Positions 42,764 through 51,553 of a stretch of 64,000 nt of DNA are shown here, piece after piece. A model generated the notes under the pieces. The model was given only the letters and a program-made list of their open reading frames with translations. It ran no database searches and was not told where the DNA came from. The position numbers and the translations under genes were made by a program. The DNA lies in assembly GCF_900187605.1 (NCBI RefSeq), contig NZ_FYEA01000012.1:94448-158447 (forward strand), read 5' to 3'. Source of the DNA: Pseudomonas sp. Irchel 3H7 (lineage in GTDB: Bacteria > Pseudomonadota > Gammaproteobacteria > Pseudomonadales > Pseudomonadaceae). Position 1 is the first letter of the stretch, and each line of letters opens with the position of its first letter.

Positions 42764-43513
42764 TCAGGCGTGATTCAGAAACTTGCTGAGAAACTGTTTA
42801 GTGCGTTCTTCTTTCGGGTTGGCGAACAATGCTTTGGCTTCGCCTTGTTCAACGATCACGCCTTTGTCGAAAAACACCACACGGTTGGCCACATCGCGAG
42901 CAAAACCCATTTCGTGGGTGACGATCACCATGGTGCGTTTCTCTTCCGCAAGGCCACGGATGGTCGCCAGCACTTCGCCGACCAACTCCGGGTCGAGCGC
43001 TGAAGTCGGTTCGTCGAACAGGATCACTTCCGGCTCCATCGCCAGCGCCCGGGCAATCGCCACGCGCTGTTGCTGACCGCCGGAGAGACGACGAGGATAA
43101 GCATCTTCCTTGCCGGCGAGACCCACCTTGGCCATGAGCTTTTTGCCCAGGACAATGGCGGCATCGCGTGGCATCTTCTTGACCACGATCGGGCCTTCAA
43201 TGACGTTTTCCAAAGCGGTGCGATGGGGGAACAGGTTGAAGTTCTGGAACACGAAGCCCACGTGCTGGCGCAGGTTGCGCACCAGGCTTTGCTGCTGGTT
43301 CAGCGGGCGGCTGGTATCGATCTCGATATCGCCGACCTTGATCCGGCCGCTGGTGGGTTGTTCAAGAAAATTCAGGCAACGCAGAAACGTCGTTTTCCCC
43401 GAACCGCTGGGGCCGATGATCGCGACGACTTCGCCTTCCTTGACCTCAAGGTCGATGCCGTTGAGCACGACCTGACCCTTGAATTGCTTGGTCAGTTTTT
43501 CCACGACAATCAT
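42764..43513 (-). CDS. tcyN: L-cystine ABC importer ATPase TcyN
   Basis: A 249-residue ATPase of the cystine/polar amino acid importer family (E. coli YecC/TcyN). Walker A is GPSGSGKT (34-41), the signature is LSGGQQQR, Walker B is VILFDEPTSALDPE, and the H-loop is VTHEM. It starts 2 bp after tcyL. It is the last gene of tcyJ-tcyL-tcyN. With dcyD and epsC nearby, cystine import is the likely role. Confidence 0.92.
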   Translation of the reverse strand: MIVVEKLTKQFKGQVVLNGIDLEVKEGEVVAIIGPSGSGKTTFLRCLNFLEQPTSGRIKVGDIEIDTSRPLNQQQSLVRNLRQHVGFVFQNFNLFPHRTALENVIEGPIVVKKMPRDAAIVLGKKLMAKVGLAGKEDAYPRRLSGGQQQRVAIARALAMEPEVILFDEPTSALDPELVGEVLATIRGLAEEKRTMVIVTHEMGFARDVANRVVFFDKGVIVEQGEAKALFANPKEERTKQFLSKFLNHA

Positions 43514-43515
43514 CG

Positions 43516-44181
43516 TCAGGACTCCTGGTCGTGCCGATTGACCCGCTCTTCCAACTTGTTCTGAAAGTGCGAAAGCACTGTGGCCAGAATCCAGTAGATC
43601 AGCGCGGCGGCAAGATACATGGTGAAGACTTCAAAAGTCCGGGCGGTAATCAATTGCGCCTGACGGAACAGCTCCGGCACCTGAATGGTGGCGGCCAGTG
43701 CCGTGTCCTTGACCAGCGAAATGAAGCTGTTGCCCAGCGGCGGCAACGCTGTGCGCATCGCTTGCGGGAGGATGGCCCGGCGCAGGGTTTGCGCGCGGGT
43801 CATGCCGATGCTTGCTGCGGCTTCCCACTGGCCACGTTCGATCGAGCCGATCGCGGCGCGCAGAATTTCACAGGCGTAAGCGGCCATGTTCAGCGAGAAG
43901 CCGATCAGCGCCGCTGGCAGCGGATCCAGTTCGAGACCCAATTGCGGCAAGCCGTAATAGATCACGAACAGCTGCACCAGCAACGGCGTGCCGCGAAAGA
44001 ACGACACGTAGATGCGCGCCAGCCAACTGACCGATTTGAAGCGCGACAGGCGCATCAATGCCAGGCCGAAGCCCAGCAGCAAGCCGAAGAACATCCCGCC
44101 GAGGCTGAGGACTACCGTGTAATACGCGCCCTTGAGCAGAAAGGGCGCGGAGTCCAGTGCGAGTTGGAAAGCTTCTTCCAT
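43516..44181 (-). CDS. tcyL: L-cystine ABC importer permease TcyL
   Basis: A 221-residue permease (E. coli YecS type) with about four to five spans. Diagnostic segments are YVSFFRGTPLLVQLFVIYYG and the loop QWEAAASIGMTRAQTLRRAILPQAMR. Its start codon overlaps the stop of tcyJ by one base (TAATG), so the genes are tightly coupled. It forms a homodimeric channel with TcyN on the cytoplasmic side. Confidence 0.92.
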   Translation of the reverse strand: MEEAFQLALDSAPFLLKGAYYTVVLSLGGMFFGLLLGFGLALMRLSRFKSVSWLARIYVSFFRGTPLLVQLFVIYYGLPQLGLELDPLPAALIGFSLNMAAYACEILRAAIGSIERGQWEAAASIGMTRAQTLRRAILPQAMRTALPPLGNSFISLVKDTALAATIQVPELFRQAQLITARTFEVFTMYLAAALIYWILATVLSHFQNKLEERVNRHDQES

Positions 44182-44981
44182 TATTTAGTGACGTCAGCGT
44201 TGAAGTACTTCGTGGACAGCTTCGCAAGGGTGCCGTCGGCACGCAGTTCGTCGAGGGCCTTGTTCACTGCGGCCAGTAGTTCAGGCTCGCCTTTACGCAG
44301 GGCAACACCGGCTTCCTGGCGGGAGAAGGCTTCGCCGGCAGCGACGGTTTTCGGCGCTTTCTTGGCGTACTCAAGTGCGGCCAGACGGTCGATCAGGATG
44401 GCGTCGGTGCGACCGTTGTTGAGGTCGGCGAACTTGGTCGGATCATCATCGTAAGTGCGCACGTCAGCGCCCGGCACGTTGGCGCGAACCCATTGTTCGT
44501 AGTTGGTACCCAGGCCCACACCGACTTTTTTGCCGGACAGGTCAGCGGCGGTCTTGATGTTCAGTGCGGACTCTTTGCTCTTCAGCACCAGCGCCTGAAT
44601 CCCGGAAACGGTGTACGGCTCGGAGAAGTCATACTTCTTTTTGCGCTCGTCGGAGATGGTCACCTGGTTGACCACGACGTCCAGACGCTTGGATTCCAGC
44701 GCCGCGAGGATGCCGTCCCACTTGGTCGGCTGAATCTTGGCTTTGACGCCGAGTTTTTGCGCCAGCGCTTCGGACAACTCGACTTCGAAACCGGACAGCT
44801 TGCCGTCGGCATCGACGAAACTGAACGGAGGGTAGGTGCCTTCCAGGCCGACGTTGATAACGCCTTTGTCCTTGATCTGTTGCAGCTGCTCACCGGCCAC
44901 TGCCTGGCCGATCAGACCGGCGCTCAGCGCAAGGCCTAGCGAACCCACCAGCAGATTGCGACGTAGTGCGGAAAAATTCAT
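44181..44981 (-). CDS. tcyJ: L-cystine-binding protein TcyJ (FliY)
   Basis: A 266-residue periplasmic binding protein with a signal peptide ending near QAVAGEQ. The family pattern is clear in GLEGTYPPFSFVDADGKLSGFEVELSEALAQKLG, the VVNQVTISDERKKKYDFSEPY segment and GLGTNYEQW. Mature TcyJ has no methionine or cysteine, although its ligand is cystine. It is first in the operon tcyJ-tcyL-tcyN. Upstream lies an AT-rich promoter region and a repeat array. Confidence 0.92.
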   Translation of the reverse strand: MNFSALRRNLLVGSLGLALSAGLIGQAVAGEQLQQIKDKGVINVGLEGTYPPFSFVDADGKLSGFEVELSEALAQKLGVKAKIQPTKWDGILAALESKRLDVVVNQVTISDERKKKYDFSEPYTVSGIQALVLKSKESALNIKTAADLSGKKVGVGLGTNYEQWVRANVPGADVRTYDDDPTKFADLNNGRTDAILIDRLAALEYAKKAPKTVAAGEAFSRQEAGVALRKGEPELLAAVNKALDELRADGTLAKLSTKYFNADVTK

Positions 44982-45176
44982 GACAAGCCCCTGTGTTTTC
45001 TTATGGAAGACGCTTAAGGAAAGTTGGCGAATTTGTGATTCGTGCGCCTGCGTTATCGTGCCCTAAAGCAGCTTATGCGTCTTGCGCGAAATTCGCCTGC
45101 GGCGAGACTATAAGATGTCTGCTTTAGACTTGAAAATACTTAATATTTAATCTGTTAGATCTAATTTGAATATTAA
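44982..45176 (-). promoter_or_regulatory. tcyJ upstream region
   Basis: About 195 bp between the tcyJ start and a repeat array. An AT-rich segment at 45127-45178 includes CTTAATATTTAATCTGTTAG and AATATTAAGATC. It is presumably the promoter, but no motif matching the other island sites was found. Confidence 0.35.
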
Positions 45177-45288
45177 GATCTTTCCCACGCTCTGCGTGGT
45201 AATGCCTCTAGGGACGCTCCGCGTTCCAGCGCTCAAAGGGACGCGGAGCGTCCCGGGCTGCATTCCCACGCAGAGCGTGGGAACGATC
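45177..45288. repeat. Double palindrome array (GATCGTTCCCACGC family), second copy
   Basis: Nearly identical to the array at 21186-21296: TTTCCCACGCTCTGCGTGG mirrored by CCACGCAGAGCGTGGGAACG, with GGGACGCTCCGCG and CGCGGAGCGTCCC between. It lies between dcyD and tcyJ. Confidence 0.8.
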
Positions 45289-45297
45289 AGCGATCTC

Positions 45298-46290
45298 TCA
45301 GAGGAAATCCTTGTAGGCGAATAACGCCGGCGCGCCGCCGGTGTGCAAGAAAATGATCGGGCCTTCATCAAAACGCTGACGTCCGATGCCATCGAGCAAG
45401 CCCGCCATTGCCTTGCCGGTGTACACCGGATCGAGCAACAGCGCTTCCTGACTCGCCAGCAACTTCACCGCCGCCAACGTCCCGGCATTCGGCTCGCCAT
45501 AACGCGGGCCGAAATATTCGTCCCACAGCTCAACCTTGAAACTGGCCGGCAGCTCGACGCCGAGCAGGTCCGCCGTACGTTCGGCAAGGCCCTGAACCTT
45601 CGGCCGCTGGTCTTCTTCACTGCGCGAAACGGTCACACCAATCACCGGCAATCGGGGCAATACTTCGCTCAACGCCAAGGCCAGACCGCTGTGCGTTCCG
45701 GCACTGCCCGAGGCGAGTACCACCGCAGCGAAATCCAGACCGGTGTCCTTGATCTGCTCGGCCAGTTCCAGACCGGCACGCACGTAACCGAGCGCGCCGA
45801 GGGCATTGGAGCCGCCGATTGGCACCAGATATGGCTTCTTGCCGTTGCTGCGCAGACGTGCGGCGAGGGCGGCCAGTTGGTCGTCGGCGTTGTCGAGGTT
45901 GTCGACCAGTTCGACCTTGGTGTCGAACAGATCCAGCAGCAGGCGATTGCCGTTGCCTGTGTAGTTGCTGTCGTCAGTGCCCAGCGGATTTTCCAGCAGC
46001 GCCACGCAACCTAGGCCCAATTTGGCGGCGAGTGCGGCGGTCTGGCGAACGTGGTTCGATTGCAGCGCGCCGGCGGTGATCAGCGTATCGGCGCCTTGCG
46101 CGAGAGCGTCGGCAGCGAGGTATTCGAGCTTGCGCAGCTTGTTGCCGCCCATGGCCAGCGGCGTCAGGTCATCACGCTTGATGTACACCTCGCGGCCGAG
46201 CCAGGCGGACAGGCGTTCGAGTTTTTCCAGCGGCGTCGGGTGGCCGAGCAGGTCGAGACGGTTAAAGCGGTCCAGCTGTTGTTTGATCAT
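45298..46290 (-). CDS. dcyD: D-cysteine desulfhydrase DcyD
   Basis: A PLP-dependent enzyme of the ACC-deaminase-like group, 330 residues from the ATG at 46290. It breaks D-cysteine into pyruvate, ammonia and sulfide in the cytoplasm. The PLP lysine is in GGNKLRKLEY (Lys51), with TAGALQSNHVRQTAA following and the phosphate-binding glycines in LASGSAGTHSGLALAL. The C-terminus has FLHTGGAPALF. It lies next to the cystine importer, as in E. coli yedO-yecS-yecC-fliY. ACC deaminase is a possible confusion; gene context favours DcyD. Confidence 0.92.
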   Translation of the reverse strand: MIKQQLDRFNRLDLLGHPTPLEKLERLSAWLGREVYIKRDDLTPLAMGGNKLRKLEYLAADALAQGADTLITAGALQSNHVRQTAALAAKLGLGCVALLENPLGTDDSNYTGNGNRLLLDLFDTKVELVDNLDNADDQLAALAARLRSNGKKPYLVPIGGSNALGALGYVRAGLELAEQIKDTGLDFAAVVLASGSAGTHSGLALALSEVLPRLPVIGVTVSRSEEDQRPKVQGLAERTADLLGVELPASFKVELWDEYFGPRYGEPNAGTLAAVKLLASQEALLLDPVYTGKAMAGLLDGIGRQRFDEGPIIFLHTGGAPALFAYKDFL

Positions 46291-46480
46291 GAGTCCGTAC
46301 TGGAGGAGAAAGATGAAAGGACTATAGGCACGGGCTTTTGCAGGGGCAACCGTGAATCGCTTATAGCCAAATGAACTGAGGCCAGCACTATCGGTTCTTA
46401 ATTCGCTCTCGCGACCATGCCGTAAAGTAGTCGCCGTTGACGCGGCCAGACAGTCCGGCCGCCCGTGAGGAGTCTTTACC

Positions 46481-47407
46481 GTGAGCGAGCGTTCCAGCCA
46501 TTGGCAATTGCAGACCATCGTCAGTCAACTGCGCAGCGCGCGGGATCAGTGGCGGGCACAGAACGGCCGGGCGTCCGGCGAGCAGGGTGGTCGCGAGTTG
46601 CCGTCGCGGGCGGCGATGGCGGAGATTCTCGAAGCACTGTGTGGGGCGTTGTTCCCGATGCGTCTGGGGCCAGTGGATCTGCGTGAAGAAAGCGAAGACT
46701 TTTACGTCGGCCACACCCTTGATGTGGCGTTGAATGCGCTGCTGGCGCAGACCCGTCTGGAGCTGCGTTACGTTGCCCGCCACAGCGCGCAGGCCGATAC
46801 TGAAGTCGAGGCCCGCGCCATTCAGATCGTGCAGGATTTTGCCTTGGCTTTACCGGGCCTGCGCGCGCTGCTCGACAGCGATGTGTTGGCGGCCTATCAC
46901 GGTGATCCGGCAGCGCGCAGTGTTGATGAAGTGCTGCTGTGCTATCCGGGGATTCTGGCGGTGATTCACCATCGCCTCGCTCATCATTTGTATCGTGCCG
47001 GGCTGCCGCTGCTGGCGCGGATCAGCGCGGAAATCGCCCATTCGGCGACCGGTATCGATATCCATCCGGGCGCGCAGATCGGCCGTAGTTTCTTTATCGA
47101 TCACGGCACGGGTGTGGTGATCGGCGAGACCGCGATCATTGGTGAGCGCGTGCGGATTTATCAGGCCGTGACGTTGGGCGCCAAACGCTTCCCGGCGGAT
47201 GAAGACGGGCAGTTGCAGAAAGGTCATCCGCGTCATCCGATCGTTGAAGATGATGTGGTGATTTATGCCGGGGCGACGATTCTCGGGCGGATCACCATTG
47301 GCAAGGGGTCGACCATTGGCGGCAATGTGTGGCTGACGCGCAGTGTGCCGGCGGGGTGCAATCTGACTCAGGCGAATTTGCAGCATGATGACGGGACGCA
47401 GAAGTAG
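46481..47407 (+). CDS. epsC: Serine acetyltransferase EpsC/CysE
   Basis: The enzyme that makes O-acetylserine from serine and acetyl-CoA, the first step of cysteine synthesis. The 308-residue protein has an alpha-helical N-terminal domain (to about 180) and then a left-handed beta-helix of hexapeptide repeats: GIDIHPGAQIGRSFFIDHGTGVVIGETAIIGERVRIYQAVTLG, with the catalytic His in DHGTG. The start is GTG at 46481, with GAGGAG upstream. It is divergent from dcyD, so synthesis and breakdown of cysteine face each other across one control region. The EpsC subtype, rather than the shorter CysE, is suggested by its length. Confidence 0.92.
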   Translation: MSERSSHWQLQTIVSQLRSARDQWRAQNGRASGEQGGRELPSRAAMAEILEALCGALFPMRLGPVDLREESEDFYVGHTLDVALNALLAQTRLELRYVARHSAQADTEVEARAIQIVQDFALALPGLRALLDSDVLAAYHGDPAARSVDEVLLCYPGILAVIHHRLAHHLYRAGLPLLARISAEIAHSATGIDIHPGAQIGRSFFIDHGTGVVIGETAIIGERVRIYQAVTLGAKRFPADEDGQLQKGHPRHPIVEDDVVIYAGATILGRITIGKGSTIGGNVWLTRSVPAGCNLTQANLQHDDGTQK

Positions 47408-47440
47408 GGCTATTAAAAGCGTCCCTCATCGGAACGCCGC

Positions 47441-47615
47441 CCGCCCAGCCCTCTCCCGGAGGGAGAGGGGGCCGACCGAGGTGTCTTGCGTCATACATCG
47501 ACCTGAAACACCGAGTCGATGATGGATTCGGTACAGCAGGATCATGTCGGCGTATCTCCCAAATATCCCCCAATCAGTCCCCTCTCCCTCCGGGAGAGGG
47601 CTAGGGTGAGGGGCT
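47441..47615. repeat. MITE-like intergenic element, copy 5
   Basis: About 175 bp with ends CCAGCCCTCTCCCGGAGGGA and GGGAGAGGGCTAGGGTGAGG and an internal CATCGACCTGAAACACCGAG. It lies between epsC and the BCCT gene, both on the plus strand. Confidence 0.8.
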
Positions 47616-47715
47616 ATTGAACGAATACCCTCAAACCCACGTCATACCCATCCTTGAGCTAGCGTAGGAAAACTACCGCCTAGCCGTACGATTAGTCCTT
47701 ACCACCCCATCCATG

Positions 47716-47743
47716 TTTAACTTGAACGTTCATTCAAGTTAAA
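47716..47743 (+). promoter_or_regulatory. Palindromic operator, BetI-like, upstream of the BCCT transporter
   Basis: TTTAACTTGAA at 47716-47726 and TTCAAGTTAAA at 47733-47743 are a perfect 11-bp inverted repeat around CGTTCA. The centre TGAACGTTCA is the core I associate with the choline-responsive repressor BetI. It lies 93 bp before the transporter start. Confidence 0.65.
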
Positions 47744-47835
47744 CCGGTGGTTCGCTGCCCGCTCACAACAGGAGGCTTGCCTTTGCTGAGTCCGATCATT
47801 TCAGCCACGTTTCAACCCCTCGAGGTGCACGTTTC

Positions 47836-49836
47836 ATGAGTGCATCGTCTACCCCCGCCAGCGGTCTGGTGCGCATGAATCCGCCGGTGTTCTACTTCGC
47901 CGCGACGGTCATTCTGCTGTTTGGTCTCGTTGTTATCGCCATGCCTGAGCAGGCCGGCGCCTGGCTGCTGGAAGCGCAAAACTGGGCGGCCAATACGGTC
48001 GGCTGGTATTACATGCTCGCGATGACCCTGTATCTGGTCTTCGTGGTGGTCACCGCCTTATCCGGCTACGGCAAGATAAAACTCGGTGCCGACCACGACG
48101 AGCCCGAATTCAGTTACCTGTCCTGGGCCGGCATGCTGTTCGCCGCCGGGATCAGCATCACGCTGTTCTTCTTCTGCGTCTCTGAACCGCTGACCCACAT
48201 GCTGCAGCCACCGCAAGGTGAGGCGGGTACGGCGGATGCGGCGCGTCAGGCCATGCAGATTCTGTTTCTGCACTGGGGCCTGCATGGCTGGGGCGTGTTT
48301 GCCTTCGTCGGCATGGCGCTGGCCTATTTCGCTTACCGCCACAACCTGCCGCTGGCCCTGCGGTCGGCGCTGTATCCGCTGATCGGCAAACGCATCAACG
48401 GCCCGATCGGTTACGCGGTGGATGGCTTCGGCATCATCGCCACGGTGTTCGGTCTGGGTGCCGACATGGGTTTTGGGGTACTGCACCTCAACTCCGGTCT
48501 CGACTACCTGTTCGGTATCGCGCACACCCAGTGGATTCAGGTCGGCCTGATCACGCTGATGATGGGCGCGGCAATCATCGTGGCCGTCTCCGGCGTCGAT
48601 AAAGGCGTGCGGGTGATGTCCGACATCAACATGCTGCTGGCCTGTGCGCTGCTGCTGTTCGTGTTGTTCGCCGGGCCAACCCAGCACCTGCTCAACACCC
48701 TGATCCAGAACTTGGGCGACTACCTCGGCGCCTTGCCGATGAAGAGTTTCGACCTCTACGCCTACGACAAACCGAGCGACTGGCTCGGTGGCTGGACAGT
48801 GTTCTACTGGGCCTGGTGGATTGCATGGTCGCCATTTGTGGGCCTGTTCATCGCACGGATTTCCCGTGGCCGCACCATCCGCGAATTCGTTTTCGGTGTG
48901 TTGTTGATTCCGCTCGGTTTCACCCTCGCGTGGATGTCGATTTTCGGCAACAGCGCGCTCGATCAAGTGCTCAATCACGGCATGAGCGCGTTGGGCATGT
49001 CGGCCATCGACAACCCGTCGATGAGCATTTACCTGCTGCTGGAAACGTATCCGTGGAGCAAAACCGTCATCGCTGTGACGGTGTTTATCAGCTTCGTGTT
49101 CTTCGTCACGTCTGCCGACTCCGGCACCGTGGTGCTCTCTACGTTGTCGGCCAAGGGTGGCAACCCGGACGAAGACGGGCCGAAATGGCTGCGGGTGTTC
49201 TGGGGCGCGATGACCGCGCTGATCACCAGTGCGCTGCTGTTCTCCGGCAGCATCGATGCACTGAAGTCAGCGGTGGTACTGACGTCGTTGCCGTTCTCGC
49301 TGATTCTGTTGCTGATGATGTGGGGCCTGCACAAGGCGTTCTATCTGGAGTCGCAGAAACAGATCGCGCAGTTGCATTCGCTGGCACCGGTCTCCGGTTC
49401 GCGGCGCGGCACGGGCGGCTGGCGCCAGCGCTTGAGTCAGGCTGTGCACTTCCCGTCGCGGGACGAGGTGTACCGCTTCATGGACACCACGGTGCGTCCG
49501 GCGATTGAAGAAGTGACGGCGGTGTTCGTCGAGAAAGGCCTCAACGTGGTCACCCAGCCGGATCCGGCGAATGACAGCGTCAGCCTGGAAATCGGCCATG
49601 GTGATGCGCATCCGTTCATCTATCAGGTACAGATGCGCGGTTACTTCACACCGTCGTTCGCGCGTGGCGGGATGGGCTCGAAGCAGCTCAACAATCGTCG
49701 CTACTACCGCGCCGAAGTGCATTTGAGCGAGGGCAGTCAGGACTACGATCTGGTCGGTTACACCAAAGAGCAGATCATCAACGACATCCTCGACCAGTAC
49801 GAACGCCACATGCAGTTCCTGCACTTGGTACGTTGA
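47836..49836 (+). CDS. BCCT-family choline/betaine transporter (BetT-like)
   Basis: A 666-residue inner-membrane transporter with twelve expected spans in the first 510 residues and a long hydrophilic C-terminal tail of about 150 residues, as in osmosensing BetT proteins. The family hallmark segment is FYWAWWIAWSPFVGLFIARISRGRTIREF (residues about 315-343), preceded by an aromatic-rich span. The C-tail holds YDLVGYTKEQIINDILDQYERHM. It imports choline or a related quaternary amine with protons or sodium. The BetI-like operator upstream supports choline regulation. It has no visible sulfur link; choline sulfate or dimethylsulfoniopropionate uptake by BCCT proteins would provide one. Confidence 0.88.
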   Translation: MSASSTPASGLVRMNPPVFYFAATVILLFGLVVIAMPEQAGAWLLEAQNWAANTVGWYYMLAMTLYLVFVVVTALSGYGKIKLGADHDEPEFSYLSWAGMLFAAGISITLFFFCVSEPLTHMLQPPQGEAGTADAARQAMQILFLHWGLHGWGVFAFVGMALAYFAYRHNLPLALRSALYPLIGKRINGPIGYAVDGFGIIATVFGLGADMGFGVLHLNSGLDYLFGIAHTQWIQVGLITLMMGAAIIVAVSGVDKGVRVMSDINMLLACALLLFVLFAGPTQHLLNTLIQNLGDYLGALPMKSFDLYAYDKPSDWLGGWTVFYWAWWIAWSPFVGLFIARISRGRTIREFVFGVLLIPLGFTLAWMSIFGNSALDQVLNHGMSALGMSAIDNPSMSIYLLLETYPWSKTVIAVTVFISFVFFVTSADSGTVVLSTLSAKGGNPDEDGPKWLRVFWGAMTALITSALLFSGSIDALKSAVVLTSLPFSLILLLMMWGLHKAFYLESQKQIAQLHSLAPVSGSRRGTGGWRQRLSQAVHFPSRDEVYRFMDTTVRPAIEEVTAVFVEKGLNVVTQPDPANDSVSLEIGHGDAHPFIYQVQMRGYFTPSFARGGMGSKQLNNRRYYRAEVHLSEGSQDYDLVGYTKEQIINDILDQYERHMQFLHLVR

Positions 49837-49860
49837 TCGACGCCTGAGCGTCGGGTCCGT

Positions 49861-50121
49861 TCAGGACTCGGCGCTCAGCACCATGAACAACACCATTGCC
49901 GCCACCGGCACACCGAACACCGCACTGCCAATCGCTATTTCCGAACCCACGGACTGGCCGGCATGCACCACTCCCACCGCGCCATTAATCACCGTCAATG
50001 CCAGCCACAGGGCGGCGAAGCCGTAGGCCATGGTCTGGCGGCTGAAACCGATGCGCTCGCCGATGTAGAGCATCAGCGCGAGCAGGACCAGGCCGAAGAA
50101 AATGATGATGGCGGTGTGCAT
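49861..50121 (-). CDS. Small three-span membrane protein, unknown function
   Basis: An 86-residue protein starting at the ATG at 50121; a longer reading from 50187 begins inside a repeat and is unlikely. Three hydrophobic segments are visible: IIIFFGLVLLALMLYIG, FAALWLALTVINGAVGVV and IAIGSAVFGVPVAAMVLFMVL. It lacks a convincing ribosome-binding site. It is convergent with the BCCT gene, 24 bp away. I do not recognise a named family. Confidence 0.65.
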   Translation of the reverse strand: MHTAIIIFFGLVLLALMLYIGERIGFSRQTMAYGFAALWLALTVINGAVGVVHAGQSVGSEIAIGSAVFGVPVAAMVLFMVLSAES

Positions 50122-50164
50122 GGGGCGTTCTGCCTGATGGAGGTGCAGTGCCGGGAAGAGCCCC

Positions 50165-50256
50165 TTCGCGAGCAGGCTCGCTCCCACAATGAAACTCGGC
50201 TGGACATAAATTTCATGTACACAGGAAATCCCTGTGGGAGCGAGCCTGCTCGCGAA
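50165..50256. repeat. REPIN with long spacer
   Basis: TTCGCGAGCAGGCTCGCTCC at 50165 and its inverted copy ending at 50256 are separated by about 50 bp, longer than in the other copies. It lies between the small membrane protein and LacI-type genes. Confidence 0.85.
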
Positions 50257-50310
50257 AGGGCCACCTCGGTGTTCTTTAGAGCATAGCCAATCCAGCCTCT
50301 GCCATATTCC

Positions 50311-51348
50311 TCAGATGCTTTCCCGTTCGATCACTTGGCACTGCAACAGATTCAGCCGCTGCACCTCGTCGCTCGGCAACACGCCAAGGCTTTCCAGTAC
50401 GCGGGTTGCAGCCAGTACGCCGATCTCCAGTGCCGGTGGTTTGATTGTGCTCAGACTTGGTAGCAGCATCTCGGCGAACGGGTAATCGCCGAAGCCGAGA
50501 ACGGCACAGTCTTCTGGGATTTTCAAACCCGCGCGTTGCCCGGCGAGCAGGCCGCCGGCGGCGAGGTTGTCGTTGGCGAAGATGATCGCGTCGGGGCGCG
50601 CTGAGGCGCTCATCAGGGCGTCCATCGCCTGTTTGCCGGCCTCGAATGGTGCGCGATCAGCGTCAGGGGCGAAGACCCAAGGATCTAGGCCGGATTCGCG
50701 CAAGGTCGCCGCGTAACCGTCGCGGCGCTCCAGTGCGCTGAAGTCGCCCGCAGCGCTGTTCTGCACGAAGGCGATACGTTGGTAGCCTTTTCCGAGTAGA
50801 TATCTGGCGGCCGTCACGCCCACTTCAAAATGCGAAAAGCCGATCTGCATCGGCTCACGATCCGGCTGGTAATCCCAGGTTTCAATCACCGGAATATCCG
50901 CTTCGGCGATCATCTTTTCCGTGCCGGCACTGTGAAAGTGACTGGTCAGCACCAGCGCCGCCGGCGACCAGCCGAGAAACGCGCGCACGGCGTTTTCTTC
51001 CTGCTCGGTACTGAAGTAACTCGACGCCAGCAACAGCTGATAGCCATGGCGACTAAGCGTATCGCTGAAACCCTGAATGGTATTGGCGAAGATCGGCCCG
51101 GAGATGTTCGGGATGACCATGCCGACGATTTTGCCCCGCGCCGAAGCCAATCCGCCGGCCACCAGATTCGGTACGTAACCCAACTCCGCCACCACCGTCG
51201 CAATCCGCTCGCGGCGCTCGGGCGAAACCTGTTCGGGCTGATTGAAATAGCGCGACACGGTAATCGCCGAAACCCCAGCCTCACGTGCCACAGCATTCAA
51301 GGTCACGCGTCCGGCGCCACGGCGTTTGCGGGGTTTTTCTTCGCTCAA
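50311..51348 (-). CDS. LacI-family transcriptional regulator
   Basis: A repressor of 345 residues. I placed the start at the TTG at 51348, with AAGGA 7 bp upstream; a TTG 24 bp earlier is possible. The helix-turn-helix is VTLNAVAREAGVSAITVSRYFNQPEQVSPERRERIATVVAELGYVPN (residues about 15-61), close to the gluconate-regulator GntR type. A periplasmic-binding-like effector domain follows (GMVIPNISGPIFANTIQGF onward), with the usual PSLSTIKPP near the end. It is divergent from the TonB-dependent receptor, so that receptor and the downstream enzymes are its likely targets. The effector is unknown. Confidence 0.85.
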   Translation of the reverse strand: MSEEKPRKRRGAGRVTLNAVAREAGVSAITVSRYFNQPEQVSPERRERIATVVAELGYVPNLVAGGLASARGKIVGMVIPNISGPIFANTIQGFSDTLSRHGYQLLLASSYFSTEQEENAVRAFLGWSPAALVLTSHFHSAGTEKMIAEADIPVIETWDYQPDREPMQIGFSHFEVGVTAARYLLGKGYQRIAFVQNSAAGDFSALERRDGYAATLRESGLDPWVFAPDADRAPFEAGKQAMDALMSASARPDAIIFANDNLAAGGLLAGQRAGLKIPEDCAVLGFGDYPFAEMLLPSLSTIKPPALEIGVLAATRVLESLGVLPSDEVQRLNLLQCQVIERESI

Positions 51349-51553
51349 GGCTCGATCCTTCTTAAAAACCAAATCGCATATAAAAGTAATTTTTCAGTAT
51401 TGGACGCTCTATGTGCGGCTTGCCAATACTGTCGATGGTAGCGCTAACAAAGCGCGCTGTCTGCTACTCGCTCGAGCGAATGCCCAAGACACCGATTCAG
51501 GCGCTGTCGTCGCAGAACGGCAGCGGTTAAGGGCTAATTTCGAGCGGGCAAAC

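Noticed and set aside
47836..49836. BCCT transporter as a dedicated sulfonate importer
   Set aside because: The upstream palindrome and long C-terminal tail fit choline/betaine transport; no direct sign of a sulfonate substrate.
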